A DNA stretch of 64,000 bases from Mactromeris polynyma (taxonomy: Eukaryota > Mollusca > Bivalvia > Venerida > Mactridae). Both the position numbers and the translations under genes were made by a program. This document shows, piece after piece, positions 1 to 15,400 of the stretch (its first letter is position 1; the number at the start of each line of letters is the position of its first letter). The stretch covers positions 3,709,001 to 3,773,000 of the forward strand of contig JASFXZ010000029.1 in NCBI GenBank assembly GCA_032209605.1. Direction: 5' to 3'. The notes under the pieces are model-generated. The model saw only the letters and a program-made list of their open reading frames with translations. It was not told the DNA's origin and made no database searches.

Positions 1-442
1 CTGTTAAATTAAGAGACAATTGCATCAAGAGACCACTTTGGTCGTCTTCCCATAGCGGCCTCTCAATGGATAGTTCCCACATGTACAATAGTTCCCTCCC
101 TCTTTCTTAATCATCAGCCATTTTGATTAGCACTTATAGGAATAATTCCTATATAATTGATAATTGAGAATATACTGAGAGAATTTACATGTGACAACCA
201 CATTTCTTCAACTTTCTGAGCCATCTGCCCTCATGAACATAATGAATAATTATGTTATTTATATATATGTCTGATTATTTTATCATCGTTGACATTATAT
301 TACCTTTAAACCTGAAGGAAATTTGCCTATCAATATGGCCGACTATTTCGAAACAAGGGAGGTAAATATTGTAAATGTGGGAACTTTCTACACACGTTTG
401 ACCGTATACAATAACAGAACAAAATCTACTCCATCAACTAAC
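1..442. other. Kinesin intron 16 (partial), no feature seen
   Basis: This is AT-rich sequence downstream of the exon 16 donor. I found no further exon; the stalk exons must lie left of the window. Confidence 0.6.
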
Positions 443-3400
443 CTTCAGAGCTGTCTGTAATTCTTCTATTTTCATATTTTGTTCTATAAGTTGCTGTTCC
501 TGCTGTTGTAGTTTGTCGTCTGCTTCTAGTAATGATTTCTCTCTTTGTTCTAGCATAGATTCCTGAAAATATGAAATAGGAACTTTCACATTTATGCAAT
601 AAATATCATTTGTATTCAGTTTTGTTAATCTAACTTCTTAAGATTAGTTGGTACTTTGGTTGACTGTAGCTTGATAAACTAATCTAATATTGCATTAAAG
701 ATAAATATTTTTAACAATACCTCCATGGCATATTTTCTATAAATAATTGATTCATTATTCATTGAACAAACAAACTATACCAATTCTTCCAGTCTGCCTT
801 TCAAAGTTGTGACTTCCCGAGTCTTTTCAGCAAAAATATCTTCATCACTTTTCAAATCATCTTTAGCCTAAAAGATAAAAACAATATAACTGTATACATT
901 CAATAAGAGAAATGGTTGAACTTTGTTTTAGTTATGTACAGTGCTCGGTTGAACTAACCAGTGTTCCTGGAATACCAACCAGGGCCCTATCTCTCAAAAC
1001 ATCTCAAATAGAAATCTCAGCTCAATATGAGATTTTGCTCAAATCAGAGCATGAGTTTGAGACAATCTCATTTTGGATCACTTTAAAGTTATCTGAGAAA
1101 AAACTAATCACATCTTTTTGGTTTTGTAATACTGATTTTGAGACTGGTCTAAGATGAGAAAAATCTCAACAATTTGAGATAATATTTGAGGTGAGGCTTA
1201 GCTCAGATTGAGATGCTTCTGGAGATCGGATCCAGTACTAACTAGTTCTTCTGCAGGCAACTGAAAACTTCCCCATATGAATCAGAGGTGGAGGACAATT
1301 GACCTTGGATGTATTCTCGACATTCAAAGTGTCAAGGTGAACATGCGTCTCACAAGGGGTTTGAACCTACGACCTTCAAATTGGCAGTCAAGTACTGTAT
1401 TGAAATTGTTAGTGGTGAGAGGTGCCATACCAAGCAGACTTAAAATTTGGTAATACATGTATTTTGCCAAAGAGCGAATGTAATACCTTCTTTAACTCCT
1501 TTTGAAGATCTTTCACTGTCTGAGACTCCCATTCTTCTTTACTAAGTCTGTGTGGTACCTTGCTCTTGATCTTAAATAATAAATCAAATGTCATGTATAC
1601 ACAAAAAAATGCTATTCAACTTCCTTAAACTCAAACAATTTGAGTTTTTACTCAAATCTATATACATCACTCATTTTCACCAGCTAAGCATGCCAAAGAC
1701 CAGCTTCAAATATTTGAGCACAAAATAAACACCAGTTGAGATTTCATTCACATGTTCTAAGAGAACAGCATTTGAAAGAGTTCTCAAAATGTTTAATAGA
1801 ATACTCAAACTTCAATGTGATAACGTATGGGAGACTTCTTTTAAAGATGTATCTGGCTCATCTGAACATAAAATATATGAATTGGCTTTATCCAGTATTG
1901 TTGTTACATTGGCTAAAACATCTCTAATAAGAGCCATTGCAATGTAAAACCGATTGAAAACATATTTCTTTATCATATTACTTACAGTCAAAACCTGTAA
2001 AATAGCCTGATTGTTAAAAAAACTGGAAGTTTTTTTATAATTTTATGATGAACAAACATCTTTCTTCAACAAATATGGATTAATACATTATGAGTTCATT
2101 CTTTATAAATACATGTTTAGTGATGTTTTAACCATACAAAATATATTTTTCATGTTTGGTTAATTAGACAAATGAACAAAAAATGAGCATAGTATAACTT
2201 TAAGTATGGAGCTTTTATATCTACAAATTTAAAGGCAGAATTTTGTCAAGATTTACCAAATATAAATAACATGAAGTCATCAACATGAACAAAAAGAACT
2301 ATGAAATAAGACAGAAAAAAGTCAGTTAATCAGAGCAAGTCAGTTTGTTACAATATTAACAAAATGTTCCACAATACATACTATGATGAAGATATTACAA
2401 TTATACCAAATAAACCATGACCCTTGATTCAAATAATATATATATCCCCATAAAATGACCAAAATATCTCCATAGTACAGTCTCACAACAGTCATAAACA
2501 AATTACAAGAGAAATACAATGTACATGCAGTGTTAATGTTAATTTGTCTTCATAAAAAACACCAGTGAATATAAGTTATACACAATACAAAATCACGTTG
2601 AATAAAGTGATTTTAGAAATACAGTCGAACCTTGTCGAATAGCCCATTTCAATTTAACATGCCTAAGAAGGGACCTGATATTATTACGGATGATACCAAG
2701 TACTGGATAGAAAGTTGTCAAAGAAAAGATGTCCGACTGTACAAGAGAAGTAGTGTACACCATTTTTGCAGTCACTAGAGTTTAGAACATCAGTCAAAAC
2801 ATGCGAGTCCTCAACCCAAAACCCTGTACATGTGTTACATTATAATCATTTTGTTATAACCATTTATTTTAATTTTCCCCAAGAATAACCTTAATACAAT
2901 GTTAACAAATAATTTCACATAGAAGTATAATAACTTTTCAATAAGAGTAAGTTTTTGACTGAAAATGTATGAGCTGAATTAATTTCTTAACTATTTGATT
3001 AGTCAAAATGTCCGTAAATTTGCAAAGAAACCTTAATATATATGAACTCTTTAATATGAAATATTATGGTTCAAAAATTATTCTTTATAGTTAAAATAAT
3101 AAAATATAGTGCAACAACAATCGAATTTTCTTCCTCTATGCTATGATCTCCAAAGGATGAAATGCACAACTCCCAACACCCAGCTAGCAATTAATGTAGC
3201 ATTGATATTCAAGAACATCAAACAACTATCTAGGTGAAATATAAAACTGACTCATTTTACTTGTAACTGAACACATATTAGTTTAATTCTAAGACTCATT
3301 TCATTGAGAACAATTGATCTTTCAAAACAAAATAAAATTATCTTCAATAAATTTTTTACCACACTCCATGATTCTGATCATTAATGAAACCATTAAAGAA

Positions 3401-6400
3401 GGTAATAAGTCAACTTAGGAAATTACCATACATTTACATTGAGACTATTGACCGTGAGTATTACTGAGCTACATTAATATTTTTAAGTTATTGACATTAA
3501 ATGATCAAACACAATTGACATTTTAAACATACCGTATTATACATCAACCAAACATCAGTTGATAAAAACAACACTTTAACAGATGCATAACACCATTATC
3601 AAGCTTTCAAGTAACCAATAACAAAAAGTAGGGATAATTGATGTTTTTTAAAAAATAGTAGGGATTTTAAGGTCAAGAAGTAGGGTAGGGATAATAGGGC
3701 TCTTTTATTACCTTACTGAAGCAAATACTAGATGCTTCTTAATAAGATCAAAATTAAAACCATTTCAATGCATTTACTAAAAACTTTTTTTGAATAATTT
3801 TCACAACAAAGTAGGGACAGTATGGTTTTTCCAAGAAGAAGTAGGGAAATGTAGGAGCCCAACAAAAAGTAGGGTCCGCTAGAAAGCCTGCATTATAGTG
3901 CATTAACAAGAGGTGTCACGAGGAAGTGTGAGCCACCTAAGTAGAGTACCATAGCCTGTGACCTTGATAGTGTAGCCTGTGACCTTGATGGTGCAGCCTG
4001 TGACCTTGATGGTAGAGCTTGTGACCTTAATGGTGCAGCCTGTGACCTTGATGACAGAGCTTGTGACCCCTAATGGTGCAGCCTGTGACCTTGATGGGGC
4101 AGCCTGTGACCTTAATGGTGCAGCCTGTAACCTTGATGGAGCAGCCCGTGACATTGGCCTGAGGTCAGCACATCCTCCTCAGGCTTAATTTTTGTGTTAA
4201 GTTTCATTGCAATCTCTTTACCCACTTATAATTACAGCCAAGACAAAATGAGTGTTGGACAGAAAATTCATCATACAGATGGACAGTGTGGTCACTATAT
4301 GCCTTCTTTAACTAGTATAAATGTGCGGTACATAAATATTCTTAACACCAACAAACACAACTGTTACCTCAAACGATCCATGCAAATGTGATATATCTGT
4401 ATGCTAAAACAAGCAATACATTCATTGTATTCTCCATAATACCATCAAGTTACACATGTTATAACTCATACCTAACTTATATGGAACATTTATAAGCGAG
4501 TCTTGGGTGATGTCTCAGATAGTGAGAAGAATAAACCAAAATCACTAAAACTATGGCAGTTTTGGAAATTTATTAGTGAACCTAAAGGGGTACGAACCCA
4601 CGACCCCTATGACATCAGCGCCTAGCACTGAAGTAACTACACCACCGATGCAACCCTAATAAAAGGTTGTTCAAATGACGCTTATATGGTTGTCTTTACT
4701 TCAGTACACGGGATATAGGGTGTGTGTAACGTCTTGTGATCATGAAAGCCAAGTGGCGTGTCTGTTTGTGAGACATTTAAGTAGCTAAAAATCATCACAA
4801 GACGCTATGGCAGTTTTCTCACCAAAACTTTATAAAACAATTTACATTCTTGACAGAAACCTGGGGCCTTACTCAAAAACATTTTAAGACTGAAACTCAG
4901 ACTTAGATTAAAAATTTGCAAAAGTTTTTGTTTGTCAGCCTTTCAAATATGCTAATGAATATAATTTTTATACAAGAAGGCTTCCGAATATGACAAACTA
5001 ATATAAGCAGGAAAGCCTGCAATTTTTTATAAATGAAAGCTGGATTTTTAGATAGCGTTACTCTGTACCCACATACACTAAACTTTTGTCTTATCTTTCA
5101 TACAGCAAAACATTAAATTACTGCGGAGTTCCATATGAGCGCTGCTATGGGATTTACAACCTCTTCTGTAAGTGACGTCTTTTCAAGAAAAACACAACAT
5201 GTGATGTGACTGTATGAAAGCAGGAATTAATATTGTCTCCATATGATCACTCCGTTTTCATATTGCCATATGCGGCAAATATTGCTTATTGTCAGTACAA
5301 GGTGAGGTCACATGTGACGTTTTCTGGAAATGATGACACTTAAAGAATAGGTTGTAAATCATACAGGGGCGTTCATATTATCGAACCAAAATGAAAAAAA
5401 TACACTTCATGGGAAATTTCATCCCACAATATCGTAACCACCACAGTTCATGCAGGATTCTGATACCAAGCAAGCTACACTTTATGAAGAAATTAAAAAC
5501 ATTATTTTAAAATATTTCCTACCTCTTCCATAAGATCAAGCCAATCTTTCACACGACCATCTTGACTCTGTGTTAGCATATCTTTGCCTTGTATCTGTAC
5601 AAACTGTCTGTATGCTTCTTCAGCAATCATCTTATAATTTCCACATTCAGTTTGTAACCTAGCAACAGTTTTTACCATTAGCATCAATGAGTCAGAACAT
5701 ATAAATAATACTGTCATGTAATCAAATCTATTTATTCAACATATTTGTATTATTGGCAGGAGGCCTAAATTACTTGAAATAAATATACTGTTATTGTTAC
5801 TATTAACATTATAATACATTTGGTCCAGACTGAAGATATTTATTTGTATTTATATTTCCAGTCGCAGATTTCAAATCCATTTATATCCAACACTAAACAA
5901 CCATTTATCATACAACAGCTAGTTAAAGGACTATTTCTAATCCCTACAAGTGGTCAAACTACTATAAAACAACAAACTTTGTGGTAATTCTTTGAAATAT
6001 TGCAGTATTCCCTCCCCGAACAACATCTCTCTTGAGCAACACCCTCTTTTGAATGACATTTAAAATTGCTCCAATTCAATTTTAACGCAAAACTCCCTCC
6101 CTTGAATGACAACTCTTTACAAGGACAAACGCCACTCGAAGCTACAGTATCAACAAATTTTCACGACAAATTTGACAAATTATTTAATTTCGTTGGTTAA
6201 ATAATATCTGGGCAGAGATCAATGAGTCAATACATTTATACCACACATAAATTGATAATTTGTGTGTATATATGTATACATCAAAGAACTAAAATAAAGT
6301 CGAATAAAGGCTATAAAAACTGCTGAAAAAAAACCTGTAATGTTACAGTATACCTTGCAACTTGTTCTTCTAAATGTTTGATTTGATTCACATATTTAGC

Positions 6401-9400
6401 AGCTAACTCCGGATCTTTCTCCCAGCCTGAGTTAATACCTCCCACAGTTGTCCTCTGTCTGGCTAGCTCTTCTCTCAATGCCTACAATATCACAAAACTA
6501 TGGTGTCAATGAATGTTAAAATATTTGAATATTTATGATACATCCAAATATATAAATACTGATAAGATATTCAACTATTTGAGCAAAAACATAAATAATA
6601 AGATTAAAGGCTAAATGAAAGCTACTAATTCTGATAATAAGTATTCCTTTCACTTCATGTTATGCATGAAAATGGTAATCTGGATGTAGAAACAAACTAG
6701 TCGGACCTTTCGAATGGTTTCGAATAGTCCATTTCAATTTGATGTGCATAAGAAGATACATTGGGGCCTGGTGTTTATTTCAGATGATACCAAGTATTCG
6801 GATAGAAGGTTGTTGAAAACACTGTGTCCGTCATTATCTCTGCTACTTCCAAATCAAATGTAACATTGGTATAAATCTGTTCTATATATATATATATGTA
6901 CGTACACACACAGTAAATTGATAGACAAATTTATACCACTAACCTTAATTTCCGTTTGCATTTCTTCGAATCTAATTGATTGGATATCTCTGTTCACAAT
7001 TGGAAGATTTTTTATATTTCTAGCCTGTAAATCAAAGATCACGTACACTAAAATAAGTGAATTCATATTATGTAAGACAAAATTGTTCTATCATGTTGTC
7101 ATAGCATCAATTATTTCATCTAAAAATGCCATTTAGTCATCCTTCGCTTCAAAACTGTAAAATCCTGTGTACTTGTGTAATTAGTCCTTTTCCGAAAACA
7201 GAAAGTAAAATCGGACGATAACAGAAACAGGTAGCTTTCAGTGCAAGTAACTGGACACAATTCTATGTCATTGGCTACAGTTGCTCATACTCCAATAACT
7301 TGCATCTTACGTACGCTTCAATGGTACAACAAATAATTAATATTTTTGATCTGATCGGAATATAATGACAGATATACAGGCATTTCAATTTGTTTTCACT
7401 TTCGTTATCAATTTGCAATAGACAACACTAAAGTTTTCATAACAAAGTAACAAAGCTTTTTTCAAAATCAAGAACAAACTACAAACTATTAGCATGTATA
7501 TGTGCAACCAGAAATGGTGATGATAAACAAATAATTGGTGCCATTTGTAATGGATGAATGGTTGAATGTTTGAATATTCGTTCGGAAGGTTGACCGAATA
7601 TTTGAATTTTAAAATTGCCATTTGATCATTGACATCCTTAGTAATAAGCACTTCTTTGTTTGCAATGAATACTAAATAGGTAATTGTCTGAAGGAACTAC
7701 ATGTGTGCTTCTATGCTATAATGAAGTTACTTGCCAACCAACTTTTTTGACATGCCAACCAGACATTATGGCACGATTGTTACAGCAAATTTTGTTCTGC
7801 TTCAAGATGGAAATCAATCATGAGTATATATTCATATAGGCCAGCTCTTGTTTATTGCAAATTTGGGGCCGATATTTGGCCCCATTCCCCAAAGAAAAAA
7901 GTATATATTTTCCCCTACTTAGAAAGAAAAGTCCCCTTCAGTAAAATTATTTCAAATGTTAGCCTTATAAATACCCAAATTTGGTGATGCATGATGCAAA
8001 CTTCCCCTATCAAAAGGACCCGCCATACTTCCCCTAAAACTGAAAAAATGGCTATAGGATAAGCAAACCATAATGGAGAAATAATCTTTTTTGAAAAGAC
8101 ACATTAAGGACACGTTCATTTCATAATTTAGGTCAGGGCAAACAGATTTCTAAAGTGCTGAACACATTGGGCCCTTGTTGGGCCAGAGGCTCCATGAAGA
8201 TCATGTCTAGCCCAGGATTGTGGAAACAAAAACTGAACTTACCCTATTTGCATACTTTAGAGCATTCAAACTTTCATCAAAGTTTGCAGCGGAAGGACTT
8301 ACACAGCAAATCATCAATGTCTGGGCGTTTCCACCAAGTGAATCCTACAATTATAAGTTAATGAGTGTATACACAATACAATTCCTTAAACAACAGTTTA
8401 CACAAATCCTTAATTTCAACACATTTACAAAAATTACAGTTTCTCTACAAGATAAACTTCTTCTATTTTTACAAATCTTTAATTCTTACACATCCTTAAA
8501 AATAAATACTTTACTGTTAAATTCTAAAATATATAAATATAAACAAAAAATTAAATACACAAAATTATATCTCTCTAACTTTTACAAGCAATGCAGAATA
8601 TATGTGGTTATGATTGAACAAAAGCAAAACGTCTGAACTAGACAACTCCGCTAGCAGTTTAACCAGAATTTATTTTAAATTTATTTTCTAACTGACCTGA
8701 ATATTGCTCTGAATAAATGATAAAAACATCAATATATGGAACCATTTCCAGAAACAAATTGCATCCGCAACAAAATTGTACCTCGTTTATTCGAAACATT
8801 CTATTCGAATACTTAGTATAGTAAGAAATAAATATCAGGTCCCGATGTATCTTCATAGGCACATTGAAATGATATGGGCTACTCAAAACCATGTATTATT
8901 CGAAATAGAATATTGGACCCAATTAATTTGTAGGTTAAAAATGGTTTATTACTTTTGTGCCTAAAATGTCCATTTCCATTTCGTAACTCAGTAAAGAAAT
9001 TACTAAACATTCAAGCAATTGTTCAGAAATTTGCAAGTACGGTATTTCTTCTCGACTCCGAACCATAATGTAACTATACATTTAATTATGAAATTACTTC
9101 TTTAGATACCAAATTATAAAGTGATCAATCATTTACCTTGAGTAATCTGGTAATTTTAGACTCTCTGTACGGTATGTGAGTGGATTTCTTCTTAGGATCT
9201 CCCAGTGCACTGATAACATTACCAAGGGCAAGTAACCCTGAGTTTATATGTACAGATTCTGAAATATAAAAAGAGTTGTCCCTCTTAAACAAACAGAAAT
9301 CTGACAATGACTTATGAATAAGGTCTGAAGTCATAAAACTTGAGATTGACCTCGAAGCTAAAATTTCATTTTTGTGCTCAAAGTTCACAGAAACATTACA

Positions 9401-12400
9401 AAATCTAAAATTTATCAAAATGGTACCAGTTGTAAAGAACAAAATACAGTTGGACCTCGTTTATGTGACAAAATTCTATGAATACTTGGTATAATCTGAA
9501 ATAAATATCAGTTCCCGACGTATCCTCTTAGGAACGTCAAATTGAAATAGGATATTCGAAACCATGTATCATTTGAAATGAAATTTCAGATCCGATAAAT
9601 TCGAATGACAAAGATCCGACTGTATAAAATAGATTATACCTTTAAACCTGTCTCCAACATTGCCTGTTTTATGTGCTCTCTCCGATCCAGCCAGGTCCAC
9701 AAAATGAAACTTGCCAAACATATTGTGTGTCATTTCTAAAATTATAAAACAGTAAAATAACAAACGAAATGAACTGAGTCCATACATAAAGTATAAGCCT
9801 TTTCAGAGTGCATAATTTAAAGCTACCCCAGATATCTGTATTAACCTAGTATAAATTACCCCAGAACAAACTAGGGCTGTCTTTGATATCATTGATATCG
9901 ATATAACAATGATTTTTATTCTGATCGATATATTCGATACACACTTACAAATATTGATATTATGGCGGCAAAATACAGAATGGAAACAGTCTAAAAATGT
10001 GCTAAAATAGCGCAATGTCACTTTGTAGTGGGCCGCTTGTTAGACAGTGCTCTAGTGGATAGTGCATTCCAAATGTTGACAATATAAAATAATACTGTGA
10101 AGTTAAAATATGGATTAATTACTTAAATGGTATCTTGTTATCATAAAAATGCAAGTTGAACATTAAAATATGTAGGGCATACACTCATAAACATACAGAA
10201 AAATTGGAGTCAATAGTCTATTAAAAGAATTTAAAAATATAGTCGATAAAATCATCATTATTTGACTTTAAATACATCAATATCGTCGATATGCAAAGAT
10301 CTGAATCAAAGATAGCCGAAGGATTGAACACCATCAAAAATATTTCCATTACCCACTCTCTCCTTCAGCATTAAAATTAATTATTCACAGGCATATGCAG
10401 ATGAGTAAAATTTAAAAAACAAGGAACAAACGCATCTTCGTTATTTCAAATAGTGTATTAAGATTACAGTGGGTTCAAAATAATTAGATGTTTAGGACAG
10501 CAGTTTAATTTTTTGACTTGTCACTGTTAGAAAAGTATGGGAAACAATTATAAAACATCTGATCATAATACAGGGGTTCCACTAGGGGCTGAATCTCAAG
10601 GGTCATTTTGATAATTTTTAACTGGATTTTACCATTTTATAGCAAAATTACCTATAACTTAGAGAAAAATTATCCTTCAGCCAGAATCCCAAGGGTCAAA
10701 ATGTTGCCCTTTTGAAAATCCAGGGGTCAAAGGTTCAACTCAAGGGTCAAATGGAACCCCTGATAATATGAGTCATACAGATAAGTTGAATGGGATTGGC
10801 TAGATGACAGTGGTCCTAGAACTGTTTCTGACACATGAAATACTCATTGGTGAATTACATGCCTGAGTCCAACTTATATAAAACCAGAAGAAGCTTAATA
10901 CTAGATATTTTAAAGAGTCCACTGTTTACTGGTGTCACCATTGCTTCAGACAAGCAGTTTTGGATACCAGGGGTCTTATTCACAAACATTATAAGACTGA
11001 GTTTCAGACTTGTTTGATTTTCCTATTGGAATATGTCCAGATGTTAACAGAAGCTTTTTAAATCATGAATACTACAAGGTCAACCAATCTCCAATAATGT
11101 ATTGTTGCTTCCAATCAAAATTAAAACAATTTTACCCATGTAAACTATGCATGCAAGGACAAAATTAAAAAATCACTATCTTTTATCTAATAATTAAGAG
11201 TAACCTACTGTTTACCCTAAACTGAGAAAAAAAGTAATTAAATAAATTGTCTTGACTTTTAATGTAGGAAGAAATAAAATTATTGACATGCATTGATGCA
11301 ATTGTTACATAAAAATCAAACCATCACCAAATACTGCTACAAGATATTTGGGCATACAAATACATTGAAAATAATTTAATACTATTCAGAGAGACCAAAA
11401 CTGCTTTATCAAATCAAACACTTGGTGGTCCATTCGGAACAAAAGTAATACTAAACCGTAAAACGGATAAAATCATTCCTCCATAGTGTGACTATTAGAA
11501 AAGAAAAACACCTGCATCGCATACCCACATAATTAATCAAATGTTACCACAATTATAGAGTGCTGTAAAAACAAACAGAGAGATTGTGAACTATTCACAC
11601 ATCAAAAATGTACCAACATACCATCCTGATCATTGGCATCCAAGATAGGCTCTGTCGTTCAAACAGAAATATATATCTCATAGAATTTATAAAATATTAA
11701 TTTACAATGGGCGGGGGGGATATAGGAAGTTGTCTTCAATACAAGTGGCATACATATACAATGTACATTTTGTACCACAAATAAAAAAGAGCGCCGACTA
11801 TTGCAAAATACTCTCGTTCTACAGTTATGTCACTGGAGTGTGAAGAAAAAAATCAGGGTAAGAAGGATTATACAAGACATATTTTGACAATTTCTATAAT
11901 TAAAGGGCGATAACTCCCGAGTGACAAGAGTGATATGGTTTGTTATCGAACTTGTCCAAAATATTATGCCCATACACATTCTGACCAAAATTGGTGATGA
12001 TTGGACAAATTCTTCTAAAGTTATTGAACAGACAAGACAAATTTTAGGTAATTTCTATAATCTAAGGGTGATAACTCTTGAGTGACTCAGGCGATAACTC
12101 CTGAGTGACTCGAGCGATAAGACTGGTAATAGAAATTGCCTGAGACATTTTGCCATTACACATTCTTACCACATTTAGAAATGATTGGACAAATGCTTCT
12201 AAAGTTTTTGATCAGACAACTTACTTTTATTTAATTTCTATAATCAACAGGCGATAACTACTGAGTGACTCCAGCGATATGGCTGGTTATCGAACTTGTC
12301 CGAGATATTATGCCCATACACATTCTGACAAAATTTGGTAATGATTGTACAAATGCTTCTAAAGTTATGGATAGGACAGCATACTGGATGCAGCCTGCTC

Positions 12401-15400
12401 GCCCCAACACCGCAGGTGAAACTATTATACGTCCCATTCTTGGCTTATAAAAAGGGAACTCATTGAAAATTTAAAAGAACAAGCACAGCCTGTCACTGTC
12501 CTCAGGAATATAAAGAACATGTTGTTGGCCACTAGCCAGGTTACATTACTCTGAGTAAATTTTAGCGCATACAATGCAAGATTATTAGTTACAAATGAGC
12601 AATTGAGCTCGGGATACAGATTCATGGTGAAAAAGCTGAAAAAAATGAAAAGTAGAGGTCCAATTTTAATATTTTTGGTTTTAAATGAAACTGGAAAACA
12701 TATCTGTTTGAAAATGAAATGGATTTTTTTTTATATTCACTATTACAGGTTTTGCTGTGTACAGCTCATAAATTAACAATAAACAAAAACCAGGTCTAAC
12801 ACGAAAATTTGACGGGAAAATGTTATCATACCATCATCAAGTATTTCTACATCATCGTCTAGTCTTCGCTTGGATGCCAAAACATCATTTTCTGACCAGG
12901 TCTGACCTGCAAATATAAATGATCAAAAAAGTAAAAGCATGAGAAGAGACAGAATTATGTAACATTCAATATCAAGAAATCAAGGAGAAACAGTCAATAT
13001 AAATATAAATAGCAGACAGGCATGTTGTTTCTCTCGACAATGTGCACACAATGCATACTTAAATCAACTGAAACTAGGCAAGTCTTTTTCTACTTATAGA
13101 AAATCAATTTGAGTAACAGTTTAAACCAGTTTAAATGTTGAGGAAAGGAATGCAAATGCTTTAAGGATGTACATTGTAATTCAGTACATCAACAGTATAA
13201 GTTTGGTTTTACATCCCAGCAATAATAATGCTTGTAAAAATTAGAGATCACCATACGTCATAAATGAGCTCATATTTAAAACTAGTGCTTGTTTCTGGAA
13301 AAATGTATGTCCCCATAAGCCACAAAGAGCAAAAAACTCTGCCAAAAACAATCAAAGTTTCATTGAAATCCAACCACTGGTTTTGGAGGACAAGTGCAGA
13401 CAAACTTTGTGACATCCAGACAGATAGCACAACATCAGTATCTCTCCCCACAATGTGGGGGAGACATAAAAAGTACTAGAAGTCATGTTAACAAATATTT
13501 GGACAATCGTTGAGTTCCAGAAGCTTTTATTCAGTATACTCATTATTTCGACAGGATGACATTGACATGTGTCATGATCCCTAACCCCAATAAAAGTACT
13601 GGTTTAATGCAGAAATAAGATATACAAACCAATAGTGACTGTAAATATAGAGTGAGATCTGCTCGAATGTTCATTCATATTTGTTGCTCCAGTATGTCTT
13701 GCTGCAGAGCCGGTCTCCAGCAAGGACATTACTTCATCTAGACTCTCACATTCTGCTTCCCGGGCACCGATAATCACTGAAATAAAACAACCAGATACAG
13801 TACTAGTGAAAAAAATTCCATTTTCAGGTTTTGTTTATTTTCGAACAGATAGATGTTTCAACTTTCATTTAATACCAGAAGTATTTCTTTTTATGGCAAT
13901 TCTAATATTAAGAACAAGATGCAAAAGTAAGCTACAAAATGATGTAGCACCAGAATGTACATAATTCTTCAGATCTTCAAATGGAAAAACAAATTATGCA
14001 ATACTTATAAATATTTCCTTGTCAATAATTCTATAAATCATAATGAAGCCTACAAAACATCTTTGGACAAAGCGCTTCGTTTGTGATGTCAAAACTTTGA
14101 TAGGGAAATACTCGGATGTCATAACCAACGTCACTAAATACAGATTTTGTCATTGCCACGCCCATATAACAATATAATGCCACGGGGATGTTTGTACCAC
14201 TCTCCAACTACACTTGCTATAACTATTTTGTACCACTCTCCAACTACACTTGCTATAACTATTTTGTACCACTCTCCAACTACACTTGCTATAACTATTT
14301 TGTACCACTCTCCAACTACACTTGCTATAACTATTTTGTACCACTCTCCAACTACACTTGCTATAACTATTTTGCAAGGACTCAATTTAAACAGTATTCG
14401 CAGAAATAACAGGAAATATTGTCCTTGGTCAAATGCAATTAAGCTATTGATGTGAAGACCGATTTTAAAAACTCATAAAGCTTAAGTGTCCAACATTATG
14501 GACAGATAAACAATACCTGTATTCCCCTTGTCGTCTTCACGAACATGTAGATCAGGTTTATTATCTACATTTAGTTCTAACAAATCCCTCAGCTCTTCTT
14601 TATAAATCTCTATATAAGATACTTTCACAGTATAATTGACACTCTTTTCAATCTGTAACAAATAAAGCTAAGTTAAAATATGCGACAGAATTGCTGAGAA
14701 TTCACTGAATAAACAAGAGCAGGTTTCATTTTGGGAAGATGACCCATACACTTCAAATTGGGAATGTTTTAACTGAGTATTGCATTGAGGAAATAATAAA
14801 GAACCATTATCAACTCAATCATTTCAAGGGACAAATCATATCAGCTACTAGATAAATGTACATGTATATTTTATAAAAAGATGAAATATTTAATGGCTAG
14901 TTTGTCTTTTTGAAATACCTGACCCGTTCAGCTTAAAATGTCTACTTTTATGTGAAAATGTGAATAGGATATTAACTTTACAGGTCTTCACATGACAATG
15001 AATGATGCAGCATTTTTCGTAGGTTTGTAAAAATTATAATTGTTTTAAGTTCTGAATTATAATATAACTTTCAAAATATGGGTGTTTCAGCAATATTCAA
15101 GTTGTGCAAGTGTGAACGAATGAGATAACATTCTATGTATTACATACACTTATTATATCAAACATCTGCCTGATTGCTCTAGGTATAACTCCGTCTTCAT
15201 CTTCTGTAACTGGGGATATATTGCCACCACCTATCGTGTAAGTCTTCCCAGATCCCTGTAAAACAATGGACGAAACTATCAAATAAAGAAGACAAGAGGT
15301 AAGACTAGTATGTGAAGAATAACCAAAGTGGGATACCCTTGTCTGTGAACTAGGAGATACAGAAATTACTATTGTATGAAATACACCCATCTTGTTTAAC

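Noticed and set aside
3903..4188. Repetitive open frames on both strands at the 21-24 bp repeat
   Set aside because: Low-complexity translation of a tandem repeat in a kinesin intron; no conserved domain.
14134..14455. Open frames across the 36-bp repeat in kinesin intron 5
   Set aside because: By-products of a stop-free repeat unit divisible by three inside an intron.
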